DNA of 64,000 bases from Ensifer sp. MPMI2T (GCF_004827385.1 NZ_SRXN01000017.1:1-64000), one strand, 5' to 3'. Numbered from the stretch's first letter, positions 10,046 through 19,235 are shown. The notes: generated from the letters alone by a model not told the origin. Numbers and translations are program-made.

Positions 10046-10336
10046 TCAAGCTGCGTCCGGGTGATGGGCCTTCCAATCAGACACATCAGTTCCGGATATT
10101 GCGACGCGCCTGTCGGGCGTGCGCTCCTCACAGTCGAACTTCTTGGAAGCGATGTCGCTGAAGACGGTGATATACTCCTGCAGGCGACACTCGTTACAAA
10201 GCGGCGGATCGGCGATGTCGAGCAGTGCTTCCTTCGTGACAAGAACGATTTCGTCGCCTCCGACGTCTCTTTCCATGATCAGAAGCGCCTCGTCACCAGA
10301 CGCCCTCATCATTCCACTGATCAACTTCAAGGGCAT
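10046..10336 (-). CDS. Conserved-looking small protein of unknown function
   Basis: Start at ATG 10334-10336 gives 96 residues, with GGGAGG 6 nt upstream; an ATG two codons earlier abuts that site. The protein is acidic, with an ordered-looking core (GGDEIVLVTKEALLDIA) and one CNEC pair, and has no signal or membrane segment. I do not recognise the family. It sits between the cytochrome and the flavodoxin-fold reductase, all on the minus strand, so it could be co-transcribed with the cytochrome. Confidence 0.55.
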   Translation of the reverse strand: MPLKLISGMMRASGDEALLIMERDVGGDEIVLVTKEALLDIADPPLCNECRLQEYITVFSDIASKKFDCEERTPDRRVAISGTDVSDWKAHHPDAA

Positions 10337-10572
10337 GGTCATCCTCCCGGGGATGCGGACCTGGCCAAAAAACTGCGCTCAGGGCTCCGATAGGCAACAT
10401 TATGCTCCGGCGGTCGAGGAACTCCTTGATCGAGCTCAAACTCGGATGTGCACGCGCGAGCCTCTGTTGGAGTTATCTCTGATGATCCGACCGGTGCTGC
10501 ATTCGCGCGACCGGGCCAGCGACCATCCCAGTCGGATGCGGCAAAGAAGCTTGCGCGCTTTGAGTTGGAGTA

Positions 10573-11154
10573 TCAGCGGGCGCGCCTGCCATACTCGCGC
10601 AAGTCTCCGATCCAGCGACAGCGCTTCTTCTCATCGGCGAACGAGAGGCCGTAGAAACTCTCGCGGATGGGCTTGATGCCGGCGAAGCCCAACATGCTAC
10701 GTTCGAAACTGCGCACGCCATATGCACCGAAATACCACCGGTAGAGAAGCACCGGCATTCCCATGGTAACGATTATGCGGGCCGAGCGTCCAGCAAGCAG
10801 CCGCTGCGGAAAGCCGCCTTTCTTGTATTCCATCGCAAAGCCCGGCCTGAAGATGTGCTCAAGGAAGCCCTTGAGCAGGGCCGGCATGGTTCCGTGCCAA
10901 AGCGGGAACAGAAAGACCCAGTGTTCTGCCCAGCGCATGTCTTCCCGCGATTGCTCCAACGTGGGCGGCAATGTCCCTGCCTCGAAGTCCTCTTGGGTTC
11001 GCAGCAGCGGAAACTCGAGCTTGGCTACCTCTATGCGGCGCACCTCGTGTCCTGCCGCGGCAGCCCCCTCGGCGTAGGCGTCAGCCATCGCGTGCAGGAG
11101 GTGTTGCCCGGCCGGGTCTGGATGGCCCTGGATCACTGCGATGCGCTTGATCAC
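10573..11154 (-). CDS. NAD(P)H:quinone reductase-like flavodoxin-fold protein
   Basis: A 193-residue protein with GTG start (11152-11154) after GGAGGAG at 6 nt. It has the flavodoxin_2 fold: strand IAVIQGHPDP near residue 4, FPLWHGTMPALLKGFLEH as the FMN/active-site loop, and a C-terminal helix typical of the KefF/MdaB/NQO family. It likely reduces quinones or similar acceptors by two electrons using NAD(P)H in the cytoplasm. It is separate from the ATPase gene upstream (about 220 nt spacer, 11155-11375, nothing evident there). Exact substrate cannot be read. Confidence 0.87.
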   Translation of the reverse strand: MIKRIAVIQGHPDPAGQHLLHAMADAYAEGAAAAGHEVRRIEVAKLEFPLLRTQEDFEAGTLPPTLEQSREDMRWAEHWVFLFPLWHGTMPALLKGFLEHIFRPGFAMEYKKGGFPQRLLAGRSARIIVTMGMPVLLYRWYFGAYGVRSFERSMLGFAGIKPIRESFYGLSFADEKKRCRWIGDLREYGRRAR

Positions 11155-11375
11155 TGGAACTCCTCCTATCTCCGGAGACTGCGATACGTTCGTGGTCCGG
11201 CGAGGCGCCCCGACTGGTGACGCCTATCCCCGTAACGAAATCGCTGACGACCTCTTCTGCGGCCCGTGACGGCCCATCCGCGAATTCAATTTTTAGGTAT
11301 TTTAGGCCAATCGAGCGGAGGGGACTTTGATGTCGCGCAATCGGAACGATAATCGCGGGCACAGCGATGGGTCGA

Positions 11376-13700
11376 CTACTCGCCCTCCAGTAACCGATAG
11401 ATTTCCTGCTCCTGGGCGAAGTGCAGGCGGATGATCGCCTCGAGCCCGTGGAGCAGCCGCTGGATCTCGTAGCGTTGCGTCGGGCTTGGGCCATGGTCGC
11501 CGAGGCACTTTCGAAGGGAAGTCAAGCTGTGGACCTGACGCTGGATCTCCATGTGAGTCCTGCTCATGCCGGCAAAGGCATCCGGTGTGCCCGCCTGTCT
11601 GCGCAGTCTCGGATAGAGTTCCTCGTCGTCCCGCCGCTCATGCGGAAGAAGGTGTCGTCGCAGCAAGGCGTCCAAGTCCGCAAGCTCATTACGAACCTCC
11701 GATTTAGAGGCATGTTGGATACGGTCGGTCGTGTGGCGGATCTCGTCCACCACGTCCAGCAGGGCCCGATGCTCGGCTTCGAGCTCCAGGAGCTCCGCAT
11801 GCGACAAGCGTGTTATCCGCCAGCCGCGGAAAGGGCCTCCGAGGGCGCGCAGCGCATTCAAGATGGCGACGACGTCGATAGCTTCCTGCAGCAGGGCCCC
11901 CTGAACCGGCGTCAAGTAACCGAGGGCGGCGACAATCATGCCGGCGGCGGACAAGCCCATCCCGACATAGACGCTCTCAAGCGCAATACGGCGTGAGCGG
12001 TGCGCGATGCGGATGGCGCTGACGAGGCGATCGAGCCTGTCCACCAGGATCACGATATCAGCCGCCTCAGAGGAAGCCGCGGCTCCACGCGCACCCATCG
12101 CCACGCCGATGTCGGCGGCCGCGAGCGCCGGCGCGTCGTTCACTCCATCGCCCACCATCATGACCGGTCCTGCCGCCCTCTCCGCCTCCACAACCCGTGT
12201 TTTGTCCTCCGGCTTCAATTCGGCGACAATGCTGTCCAGCCCCAGGAACGACTGCAGGCTTTCAGCGCGTTCAGTGCGATCCCCGGTCGCAAGCACGATC
12301 CGGGCGACGCCGGCGTCGCGCAATTGCCTCAGCACGGTGCCGGCCTCCGGCCTGACCTCATCCGCCAGCAGAAAGGCGCCTGCCAGAACTCCGTCCTCGG
12401 CAACGAGAACCGAGACGGTGCCATCCCTCCTGATCCACTCCCGGATCTCTCGCGAGAAGGCGGTCTCATCGATCCTGGCGCTGACGAAATCCCAGCCTCC
12501 GACCGCGATTTCGTGGCCGTCTACGCGGCCGGTCACGCCGGAACCCGCCGCTTCGCGGGATCCGGATGGCGCGGAAAGGCTCAATCCCCGCTCACGGGCG
12601 GCTGCCACCAGCGCGCGGGCGATCACGTGATGTGAGCCCTGGTCCAGCGATGCCGCCAGTCGCAGCATTTCCATGGGGTTGAGATCGGTGCGGGATTTGA
12701 CCTCGATAAGACGCGCCCGGCCATCGGTAATTGTTCCCGTCTTGTCAAGGATCACCGTCTTCATGCGTGCAAGCATCTCGAGCGCGCCTCCGCCCTTCAC
12801 GAGCACGCCTTTGCCGGCGCAGCGGGACACGCCGGAGATGATCGCCACCGGGACCGCGAGAATGAGGGGGCACGGTGTTGCAATGACCAGGACGGCGAGC
12901 GCTCGGATCGCTTGCCCGCTTGCGGCCCAGGCCGCTCCGGCCAGAAGGAGCGTGACCGCGAGAAACAGCAGCGCATACCGGTCGGCAAGCCGGACCATCG
13001 GCGCCTTTGTGGCTCTTGCCGCCTCGACCAGTCTGGCGATTGCCGCATAGGTGCTATCGCCCGCCGAATTCGAAGCGAGCATCTCGAAGGCATCGCCGGC
13101 GTTTGTCGTGCCGCTCGTCACGGGCTCGCCGGACCGGCGGCGGACCGGCAGCGCTTCGCCTGTCAGTGCCGATTCGTCCAGCACCACGTTGTCATCCAGC
13201 ACACTCCCGTCGACCGGCACCACCTCGCCATGGCGTATCAGAACCCGGTCGCCAGGCTTCAATTCGTCGACGGAAACCTCCTGTAGCCGCCCATCCGCGT
13301 AACGAGCGGCCGTGCGCGGAACCCGATCGAGCAGTGCTGTCAATTCGCGGCGTGCGCGACTTTGGGCGAAGTCCTCCAGCGCTTGTCCGCCAGTGAACAT
13401 CAACGCGACGATGCTGCCGGTCAGGTACTCGCCGAGGAGAAGCGCGCCAGTCATCGCGAGCGCGGCGATCAAGTCGAGCCCGAACTCCCTTTTGCCGATA
13501 CTGAGCGCGATCTCTGTGAGGAGGCTCGCGAGGATGACCGCCGTGCCGGCAGCCCAGAACGAGGCGCTGAGATCGGGCCGCCTCGCGAGCCAGGCGACCG
13601 CGCCCAAGAGCAACGCTGCAACGATGGCTGCAAGAAGAAGACGCTTGCCTAGACGCTCTCCCTTCTGAAAAAGAAGCTCGGAAGCTCGGCTCCTGCCCAA
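11376..13700 (-). CDS. nia: P1B-5-type metal-transporting ATPase with C-terminal hemerythrin domain
   Basis: A 774-residue membrane pump. The actuator TGE (about 180-182), membrane metal motif TPCP (275-278), phosphorylation site Asp319 in DKTGT and hinge GDGVNDAPA are all present; there is no N-terminal heavy-metal domain. Residues about 620-774 form a hemerythrin-like domain with ordered His/Glu residues (EAEHRALL, LLPHERRDDEELY, RTHMEI, HFAQEQEIY). TPC plus a hemerythrin tail is the layout of S. meliloti Nia, a P1B-5 ATPase exporting Fe/Ni. The start appears to be TTG (13698-13700) after GGGAGAG. It follows the BON gene by 36 nt, so they are likely one operon. The hemerythrin domain may bind iron or oxygen. 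Confidence 0.92.
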   Translation of the reverse strand: MGRSRASELLFQKGERLGKRLLLAAIVAALLLGAVAWLARRPDLSASFWAAGTAVILASLLTEIALSIGKREFGLDLIAALAMTGALLLGEYLTGSIVALMFTGGQALEDFAQSRARRELTALLDRVPRTAARYADGRLQEVSVDELKPGDRVLIRHGEVVPVDGSVLDDNVVLDESALTGEALPVRRRSGEPVTSGTTNAGDAFEMLASNSAGDSTYAAIARLVEAARATKAPMVRLADRYALLFLAVTLLLAGAAWAASGQAIRALAVLVIATPCPLILAVPVAIISGVSRCAGKGVLVKGGGALEMLARMKTVILDKTGTITDGRARLIEVKSRTDLNPMEMLRLAASLDQGSHHVIARALVAAARERGLSLSAPSGSREAAGSGVTGRVDGHEIAVGGWDFVSARIDETAFSREIREWIRRDGTVSVLVAEDGVLAGAFLLADEVRPEAGTVLRQLRDAGVARIVLATGDRTERAESLQSFLGLDSIVAELKPEDKTRVVEAERAAGPVMMVGDGVNDAPALAAADIGVAMGARGAAASSEAADIVILVDRLDRLVSAIRIAHRSRRIALESVYVGMGLSAAGMIVAALGYLTPVQGALLQEAIDVVAILNALRALGGPFRGWRITRLSHAELLELEAEHRALLDVVDEIRHTTDRIQHASKSEVRNELADLDALLRRHLLPHERRDDEELYPRLRRQAGTPDAFAGMSRTHMEIQRQVHSLTSLRKCLGDHGPSPTQRYEIQRLLHGLEAIIRLHFAQEQEIYRLLEGE

Positions 13701-13736
13701 GGGTGCTCTCCCACGGATTCGCCTCTGATAGTGCCC

Positions 13737-14411
13737 TCAGGGCCCCAGGCGTGCCTGGGCATCCTCGACGGTCAAGTGGTCTTCGACGGCGGTCACCCCT
13801 GGAGCCGACCAAGCTGCCCGTTCAGCCATGACCCGTTCACGCAGGCTTTGCACTTTCCCGCGCAATGTGACGTGACTGCCGGAAACATCCACTTCGATGT
13901 TCTCAGCTTCGACTTCGGCATTGCGTTTGAGCGCCTCTTCGATGCTGTGCCGGATGTTATAGACGTCCACACGGGGCCGGATCTTGAGCTGGTTGTCGAT
14001 GCCCGTTACGCCGGAAAGCTCGCGAACGGAGTTCATGGCGGCGGAGCGCTGAAAATGCCATTCGACCGTTCCGCTCAAGGTTACGAAACCCTTTTCAACC
14101 TTGACATGGATGTCCTTGGAATCGGAAATCGCAGCCCCCCAGGCGAGGATGTCCAGGACGCGGCTGGCAATCTCATCATCAGCGGTTTTCTTGTGCTCCG
14201 GCAAGCGTACTTCGATCTCCTCCGCAATCGCGCGCACGCCTTTCACTCTTTGCGCGACGCGTTCCGCCGCGTGTTTTTCCGCATAGCTTTGGACATGGCC
14301 GGTCAGGGTTACAATTCCGTTTTCGACCGTCACGCCAATGTTGGCCGCATTTATGCTGGGCTCATATTCAAGCTCATCCAGGATATCCTGGCGCAAGCGA
14401 ATGTCGCTCAT
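13737..14411 (-). CDS. BON-domain protein (three BON repeats)
   Basis: A 224-residue protein from ATG 14409-14411, with GAGGGAG 6 nt upstream. It has three successive BON repeats (roughly 3-70, 78-145 and 150-218), each with the VxxGxVTLxGxV pattern (GIVTLTGHV, GFVTLSGTV, SHVTLRGKV). No signal peptide is visible, so it appears cytoplasmic, unlike OsmY. BON repeats usually bind lipids or membranes in stress responses. It is first in the likely operon with the P1B-5 ATPase, with a near-consensus FNR box 73 nt upstream. Confidence 0.9.
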   Translation of the reverse strand: MSDIRLRQDILDELEYEPSINAANIGVTVENGIVTLTGHVQSYAEKHAAERVAQRVKGVRAIAEEIEVRLPEHKKTADDEIASRVLDILAWGAAISDSKDIHVKVEKGFVTLSGTVEWHFQRSAAMNSVRELSGVTGIDNQLKIRPRVDVYNIRHSIEEALKRNAEVEAENIEVDVSGSHVTLRGKVQSLRERVMAERAAWSAPGVTAVEDHLTVEDAQARLGP

Positions 14412-14484
14412 GATCATCTCCCTCCTCGAAAAACCCAGGGATTCAAAGCGGGCCCCATTATTGCGGAATGCCGCTTGTCGGTCA

Positions 14485-14498
14485 TTGAGGGACATCAA
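14485..14498 (-). promoter_or_regulatory. Near-consensus FNR/FixK box upstream of BON-ATPase operon
   Basis: TTGAGGGACATCAA differs from TTGAY-N4-RTCAA at one base (G for Y). It ends 73 nt before ATG 14411, close to the spacing of the exact boxes in this island. Confidence 0.5.
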
Positions 14499-14503
14499 GG
14501 TGC

Positions 14504-15101
14504 AGCAAGCTTTCTGCCGTTCCTGCCGCTGCTCGCCAAACAGATCCTTCTCAACAATCTCTTGTCCGATGTGCCCGCGCTCGCCATCGCAGGCGACAAG
14601 GTCGATCGCGAGGAAACGCGAAGCCCCCGCGTTGGGATATCGGTTATGTGCGTCGCTTTATGGTGAGCTTCGGTCTGGTGAGTTCATTCTTCGACTTCCT
14701 CACCTTTGCGGGCCTTGTTCTAGTTGCAAGGGCTACGCCGGCGACATTTCAGACCGCGTGGTTCGTCGAGTCACTGCTCACCGAGCTGGCAATCGTGATG
14801 ATCGTGCGCACGCAGCCTTTTTCTGGCGAAGCAGACCAGGCTGGCTTTTGTCCCTCCTGACTCTGCGACCGCGGTCGCGGCAGTCATCCTTCCCTATGCG
14901 CCGTTCGCGGACTGGTTTGGCTTCGTGCCGCTGCCGTGGCCGATCATGCTGGGATTACTGCTGATCACGGCGGCGTATCTGGGGCTTTCCGAGGTCACCA
15001 AGCACTGGCTCATTCGGTGGGACAGCCGGGTGCGTGGGAGGTCGCATCATCCTGCAGCTCGCGTTCAAAGAAGAACTCTCACAACACTGAGCTCGGGTTG
15101 A
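14504..15101 (+). pseudogene. Mg2+-type P-type ATPase (MgtA/B-like), C-terminal remnant
   Basis: Three plus-strand frames in series read as the end of a MgtA-type ATPase: FLPFLPLLAKQILLNNLLSD and GDKVD (14508-14610), then MRRFMVSFGLVSSFFDFLTF and WFVESLLTELAIVMIVRTQ (14648-14820), then FADWFGFVPLPWPIMLGLL and SEVTKHWLIRW ending at TGA 15099-15101. Frame changes occur near 14625 and 14820. Only the last membrane helices remain; the catalytic domains are absent. It is a dead relic, probably of a longer gene deleted on its 5' side. Confidence 0.85.
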
Positions 15102-15122
15102 CGAGCCTGCTGACCTCGCACG

Positions 15123-16709
15123 TCAATCCAGCAGGTGGCGAAGCCGCAGCGCTAGTTGTCTGGCGGTATAGGGCTTTTGCAGCCAGCTCCCGGCAGCTTT
15201 GCTGGTCGCGCTCGGTTCAGCGTAACCGGATGTGAGAAGCACCTTAACGTCAGGTTTGAGCGCGCGCACATGCTGGGCCAATTCGCCGCCACTCATTCCG
15301 CCTGGCATTATCATGTCCGTGAAGACGAGGGAGACCTCCGGATGTTCGGCGAGCATTTGAAGCGCCTGCGCGCCGGTTTCTGCCTCGATGACTGTGTATC
15401 CGGAGTCGCGCAGTCGCGAAACGACGACGCGGCGCACCCGTGCATCGTCCTCCACGACCAGAATAGTCTCGTGGCCCTTCGGAATAGGCTCTGGTGTCGC
15501 ATCTTCTCCTGCGCCAACCTGGATAGTCTGGCTTTCTCCTTGAGCTGCGGGCAGGAAGAGGCGCACGCTCGTTCCCTGATCGGGCTCACTGTAGAGGTGA
15601 ATATGACCGCCGGATTGCTTGACGAAGCCGTAGACCATACTGAGTCCAAGCCCTGTCCCCGCACCAGTGTCCTTTGTTGTATAGAACGGCTCGAATGCGT
15701 GGCGCTTTACGTCTTCGCTCATTCCGACGCCCGTGTCCGTGATGGCGATCAGAACATAGCGTCCCATTCGACCTTCGGGGTACATCAGTGCGTAATCGCG
15801 GTCGAGGATCGTCGTCGAAATCTCGATGGTCAGACGGCCACCGTTCGGCATCGCGTCGCGCGCGTTCAATCCCAAGTTCAAAAGCGCGTTCTGAAGCTGG
15901 GAGACGTCGATGAGGGCGTAGTTGCTGCTGCCGGTGACGATCGTGGATAATTCAATGGCCTCGCCCAGAGTTCTGGTCAGCAGCTTGGAAAAGTTCGTGA
16001 CGAGTTCGCCAACGTCCACGAGATTCGGGTTAAGCGGCTGCCGCCGGCCGAAAGCGAGCAATTGTGCCGTCAGTTTTGCCCCATCGTCTGCCGCCGCCTG
16101 GGCTTCTCGCAAGAGAGCCCTCAGCTTTTCGTCTTGAAGCCGGGCCTCGATCATTTCGAGATTGCCGGTTATCACAGTCAGCAGGTTGTTGAAATCATGC
16201 GCCAAGCCGCCGCTGAGCTGCCCGACGGCTTCCATCTTCTGCGCTTGCCTGAGCTCGTCCTCAATGCGCTGGCGGCTGGTCAGATCCCGAATGAAGCCAG
16301 TGAATATGCGGTGGCCATCAGACATCGCTTCTCCAACGGCAAGCTCCATAGGAAATGTTGTGCCGTCCTTTCGTAGTCCTGTAACGACCCGTCCAATTCC
16401 GATGATGCGCCGTTCGCCGGTACGCAAGTAGTTGTGTAGATACGTATCATGCGCCTCGCGATCGGGAGACGGCATCAGGATCTTGACGTTTGCTCCGATG
16501 ACCTCGCTTTCGGCATGTCCGAACAAGCGTTCCGCCGCCGCGCTGAAGGAGGTAATCTTGCCTGTTTCATCAATCACCACCATTGCCTCGGGAACGGTGT
16601 CCAAGATCGAGCGAAGATGTGCCTCCCGCGTCGCCAGATCGGCCTGAGCGCGTCTAAGATTCGCGATGTCCCTGTCGGTCTGCTCGACCATCTCGTTCCT
16701 TTTCTCCAT
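15123..16709 (-). CDS. Soluble FixL-like hybrid histidine kinase (heme PAS, receiver)
   Basis: A 528-residue cytoplasmic kinase without membrane helices. The PAS domain (about 30-155) is strongly FixL-like: His87 in AHDTY at the heme ligand position, GIGR as the signalling Arg, and FTGFIRDLT at its end. The kinase core has His171 in [12 protein letters not shown]-box LNLGLNARD and GTGLGL. A C-terminal receiver has Asp465 in [11 protein letters not shown]. Start ATG 16709 is used; ATG 16691 with AAAGGA upstream is an alternative. It follows the Crp/Fnr gene by 15 nt on the same strand and lies opposite the response regulator at 17617, so the three form an oxygen-sensing module. Heme binding is inferred from residues, not shown. 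Confidence 0.93.
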   Translation of the reverse strand: MEKRNEMVEQTDRDIANLRRAQADLATREAHLRSILDTVPEAMVVIDETGKITSFSAAAERLFGHAESEVIGANVKILMPSPDREAHDTYLHNYLRTGERRIIGIGRVVTGLRKDGTTFPMELAVGEAMSDGHRIFTGFIRDLTSRQRIEDELRQAQKMEAVGQLSGGLAHDFNNLLTVITGNLEMIEARLQDEKLRALLREAQAAADDGAKLTAQLLAFGRRQPLNPNLVDVGELVTNFSKLLTRTLGEAIELSTIVTGSSNYALIDVSQLQNALLNLGLNARDAMPNGGRLTIEISTTILDRDYALMYPEGRMGRYVLIAITDTGVGMSEDVKRHAFEPFYTTKDTGAGTGLGLSMVYGFVKQSGGHIHLYSEPDQGTSVRLFLPAAQGESQTIQVGAGEDATPEPIPKGHETILVVEDDARVRRVVVSRLRDSGYTVIEAETGAQALQMLAEHPEVSLVFTDMIMPGGMSGGELAQHVRALKPDVKVLLTSGYAEPSATSKAAGSWLQKPYTARQLALRLRHLLD

Positions 16710-16724
16710 TCGGCTCTGCCGTCT

Positions 16725-17474
16725 TCACGCGCTTGCGAATGCATACTGCGCACGCGGCATGGGCGAGGGCATCCAATGCTCGCTTTCGTCACCGTCCGCC
16801 AGTGATCGGAGCGTTTCCATTTTCAGGACCGTGACCGAGCGCCGTTCCGGTGGTGCGATGACACCGCTATTTGCGAGCTTCGTTATAGTGCGGGATACCG
16901 TCTCGATTGTCATGCCGAGATAATCGGCGATGTCGAGCCGTGTCATCGGAAGGTCGACAACCGCAGTCCGCGTGCAGTTCTCGTTCCGCCTCATCATCAG
17001 GAAGAAATTCGCCAGCTTTTCCTCGGCGCTCCGGCGGGAGAGAAGGACGGCCTGATCCTGCGCGGCAGTCATTTCGTCACGCAGCCTCGAGAAGAGTTGC
17101 TGCTGCAAGTGTGAATGCCGCGCCACTTCGTCTTCGAAACGGCGGCGAGGGAAGCGGCGAAGCTCCACAGCGGACACCGCCTCGACCGTGTAGAGATAAC
17201 GCTCCTTGAGTGATACTCCGAGAAGGTCTCCGGGGCGCAAGAAACCCACGATAATCCGTCTGCCGTCGCCGAGCAGCCGCAACGCGCGCAGCATTCCATC
17301 TGCAACCTCGAAAATATGTGTTGCCTCGTCACCCTCCCAGAAGACGGGCTGACCCGGCGCGAATCTTTCGACTGGTCGCCGAGCAAATAGGGAGGAAAGA
17401 TCCGCTACAGGCAGCGCCTGCGAGCACATCGCTCCTGTGCGACCTTCCTGCATGGGTACGACCTGTGCACTCAT
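16725..17474 (-). CDS. Crp/Fnr-family regulator (FixK/FnrN type)
   Basis: ATG 17472-17474 follows GGAGGGG by 6 nt; 249 residues. Effector beta-barrel about 45-150 (GFLRPGDLLGVSLK), dimer helix, and helix-turn-helix near 185-205 with TIETVSRTITKL; E-x-x-S-R matches the FNR/FixK recognition helix. There is no N-terminal Cys cluster (only one Cys near residue 16), so it is probably controlled by expression rather than directly by oxygen. It is the intact paralogue of the frameshifted gene at 2572 and heads an operon with the FixL-like kinase. It is the best local candidate for binding the TTGAY-N4-RTCAA boxes of the island. Confidence 0.93.
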   Translation of the reverse strand: MSAQVVPMQEGRTGAMCSQALPVADLSSLFARRPVERFAPGQPVFWEGDEATHIFEVADGMLRALRLLGDGRRIIVGFLRPGDLLGVSLKERYLYTVEAVSAVELRRFPRRRFEDEVARHSHLQQQLFSRLRDEMTAAQDQAVLLSRRSAEEKLANFFLMMRRNENCTRTAVVDLPMTRLDIADYLGMTIETVSRTITKLANSGVIAPPERRSVTVLKMETLRSLADGDESEHWMPSPMPRAQYAFASA

Positions 17475-17562
17475 AAGCTTCCCCTCCATCTTCGGTGATG
17501 GAAAGAGTTGAACGCCAGGCCGTGATCGCACGACGACACGCGTGCAAAAATTGGTACGATAT

Positions 17563-17578
17563 TGTAACAGAGTGTAAC
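17563..17578 (+). promoter_or_regulatory. TGTAAC direct repeat, 10-bp period, in divergent promoter
   Basis: TGTAAC at 17563-17568 and 17573-17578 are spaced by one helical turn, the arrangement OmpR-family regulators bind. The site lies in the 142-bp gap between the divergent Crp/Fnr and response-regulator genes. GTAAC also forms a palindrome upstream of the other Crp/Fnr gene (2464-2480). Confidence 0.4.
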
Positions 17579-17616
17579 TGCCCTTGGAGGGGAACAGTAC
17601 TATTTGGGGTTGATTT

Positions 17617-18354
17617 ATGGCGCATGCACCGACCTTGCCCGAGCACATTCTCGTGGTCGATGACGACTCGCGGATCCGGCAGATGCTGTCGCGGTACTTC
17701 GAAGACGAGGGGTACCGCGTCAGTCTTGCCGGCGACGGGCGGGAAATGCGCGAGTGCCTCGATAAACATTCAGCCGATATCATTCTGCTCGACCTCGTGC
17801 TGCCCGGCGAGGACGGATTGACGCTTGCACGAGACATACGGGCGCGTTCGGACGTACCGATCATCATGTTGACCGGTCGCAATGACGTCGTCGATCGCAT
17901 TGTCGGACTGGAGGTCGGTGCCGACGACTACATCGCAAAACCCTTCCATCTTCGGGAAGTCCTGGCACGCGTCAGGGGTGTCCTTCGTCGCCGGCAACCT
18001 CGGTCATTGAGCGTCAGCGATACGCAGTCAGAAATCTACCGTTTCGAGGGGCTGCGCCTCGATATCGATCGTCGCCAATTGCTGTCCGATGATGGAAGCG
18101 AGATTCCGCTGACGACCGGAGAGTTCGACATGCTTTGCGTACTGGTGAGGCACGCGGGTCGCGTCTTGCAGCGCGAATTGCTTATGGATTTGACGCGAGG
18201 CCGGAACCTCGAAGCTTTCGACCGCACGATCGACGCACAGATCGCCCGTTTGCGACGGAAAATAGAGCGGGATCCCAACCAGCCGGCCCTTATCAAATCG
18301 GTCAGAGGCGTCGGCTACGTTTTCAGCGCAAGGACCACTCGGCACGAAGCTTAG
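17617..18354 (+). CDS. OmpR-family response regulator
   Basis: A 245-residue protein starting at ATG 17617 with TTGGGG about 6 nt upstream. Receiver domain with VVDDD, phosphoacceptor Asp59 in IILLDLVLPGEDG and Lys in YIAKPF; winged-helix output domain with LTTGEFDML and KSVRGVGYVF at the end. Closely similar to the regulator at 3329-4060. It is divergent from the Crp/Fnr-kinase operon, so the kinase at 15123-16709 is the likely phosphodonor. The GTAAC repeats in the shared promoter may be its own binding site. Confidence 0.93.
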   Translation: MAHAPTLPEHILVVDDDSRIRQMLSRYFEDEGYRVSLAGDGREMRECLDKHSADIILLDLVLPGEDGLTLARDIRARSDVPIIMLTGRNDVVDRIVGLEVGADDYIAKPFHLREVLARVRGVLRRRQPRSLSVSDTQSEIYRFEGLRLDIDRRQLLSDDGSEIPLTTGEFDMLCVLVRHAGRVLQRELLMDLTRGRNLEAFDRTIDAQIARLRRKIERDPNQPALIKSVRGVGYVFSARTTRHEA

Positions 18355-18408
18355 CTTCGTCGCTTTGCCATGCGCAGCACTGAAAATGTCCTTGGGTCTG
18401 GCTTTGGC

Positions 18409-18852
18409 TCATTGAACGGGGATGAGAATTCCGCGGCCGTCTCGGCGCGTCACATCCGGCGATGTGGGCCAATTGTCCGGTTCGAGGCCCCACAGCCGAA
18501 TGAAACCGTAATGTTTGTTGCGAGCCGTCGCCGTCAAGTAGCCCAGAAGGGAACTCGATGCGCCACGCGTATCCGCGGCGCTTACGACGATGAAGACCGG
18601 CACGTCGAGCACTTGGCCGTACATTTTGTCGTGCGCTGGGCGCATGATGCAGAGGCCGACGACGTAACCGAGCGGATTCTCTGCGGTTACCGCTTCTTCG
18701 CAATAGAGTGCTCGCCATCTTCGTGCGAAGGAAATTGCGCAATAGTCGCGCCAAGACCGCAAATCGAGATGATAGCCGGCAGCCTCAATCAACCGATAGG
18801 ACTTGTCGACCTGTTCGCATTTGATGGGACCGACGGAGTAGGCGAAAGCCAT
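18409..18852 (-). CDS. Hypothetical protein, possibly GNAT-like
   Basis: ATG 18850-18852 follows GGGGAG by 5 nt; 147 residues. The middle (PLGYVVGLCIMRPA ... VPVFIVVSAADTRG) has alternating hydrophobic strands followed by a Ser/Leu helix (SSSLLGYLTATARN), the order seen in acetyltransferase folds, but no clear acetyl-CoA loop (Q/R-x-x-G-x-G/A) is present. There is no signal peptide. It converges with the response regulator. The start is well supported; function is unknown. Confidence 0.6.
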   Translation of the reverse strand: MAFAYSVGPIKCEQVDKSYRLIEAAGYHLDLRSWRDYCAISFARRWRALYCEEAVTAENPLGYVVGLCIMRPAHDKMYGQVLDVPVFIVVSAADTRGASSSLLGYLTATARNKHYGFIRLWGLEPDNWPTSPDVTRRDGRGILIPVQ

Positions 18853-19071
18853 GTTGCTCCCCGTTTGAAAGGCTTCTCGCCGGCGCCTCTACAGTAGCCC
18901 CGTCCGCCGTTTGACCAAGGCGGGCCTTGGTGTAGGAGCGTGGCGCTGACGAAACCGTAGGACTGTGTGCAATTTGCCCCGGCCAAGACGTCATTCAGCA
19001 CGGCGAGCCGTGCATCCTTCGCCGCATTCCGACCTTACAGAACAATTTCCAGGAAGTGGCCGCCGCGGTCA

Positions 19072-19085
19072 TTGATGTCCATCAA
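19072..19085 (+). promoter_or_regulatory. FNR/FixK box upstream of the ArcB remnant
   Basis: TTGATGTCCATCAA is an exact TTGAY-N4-RTCAA palindrome. It ends about 150 bp before the ArcB remnant start. The spacer 18853-19235 has no other readable gene, so the box appears to have outlived the gene it served. Confidence 0.7.
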
Positions 19086-19235
19086 AGAGCCGGAGGCTGC
19101 ACGAGTTTGATGGGCGTCAAAGCCGCCAACTCCGATTTGTTGTTCAGTTGGCTTAAGGAAGCGGGCGCGGCGGCGCCGGCAGGTTGCGATTTCGCGCGTT
19201 CCAATTCACTGTCGAAAAAGCGATGGGGGCATGTC

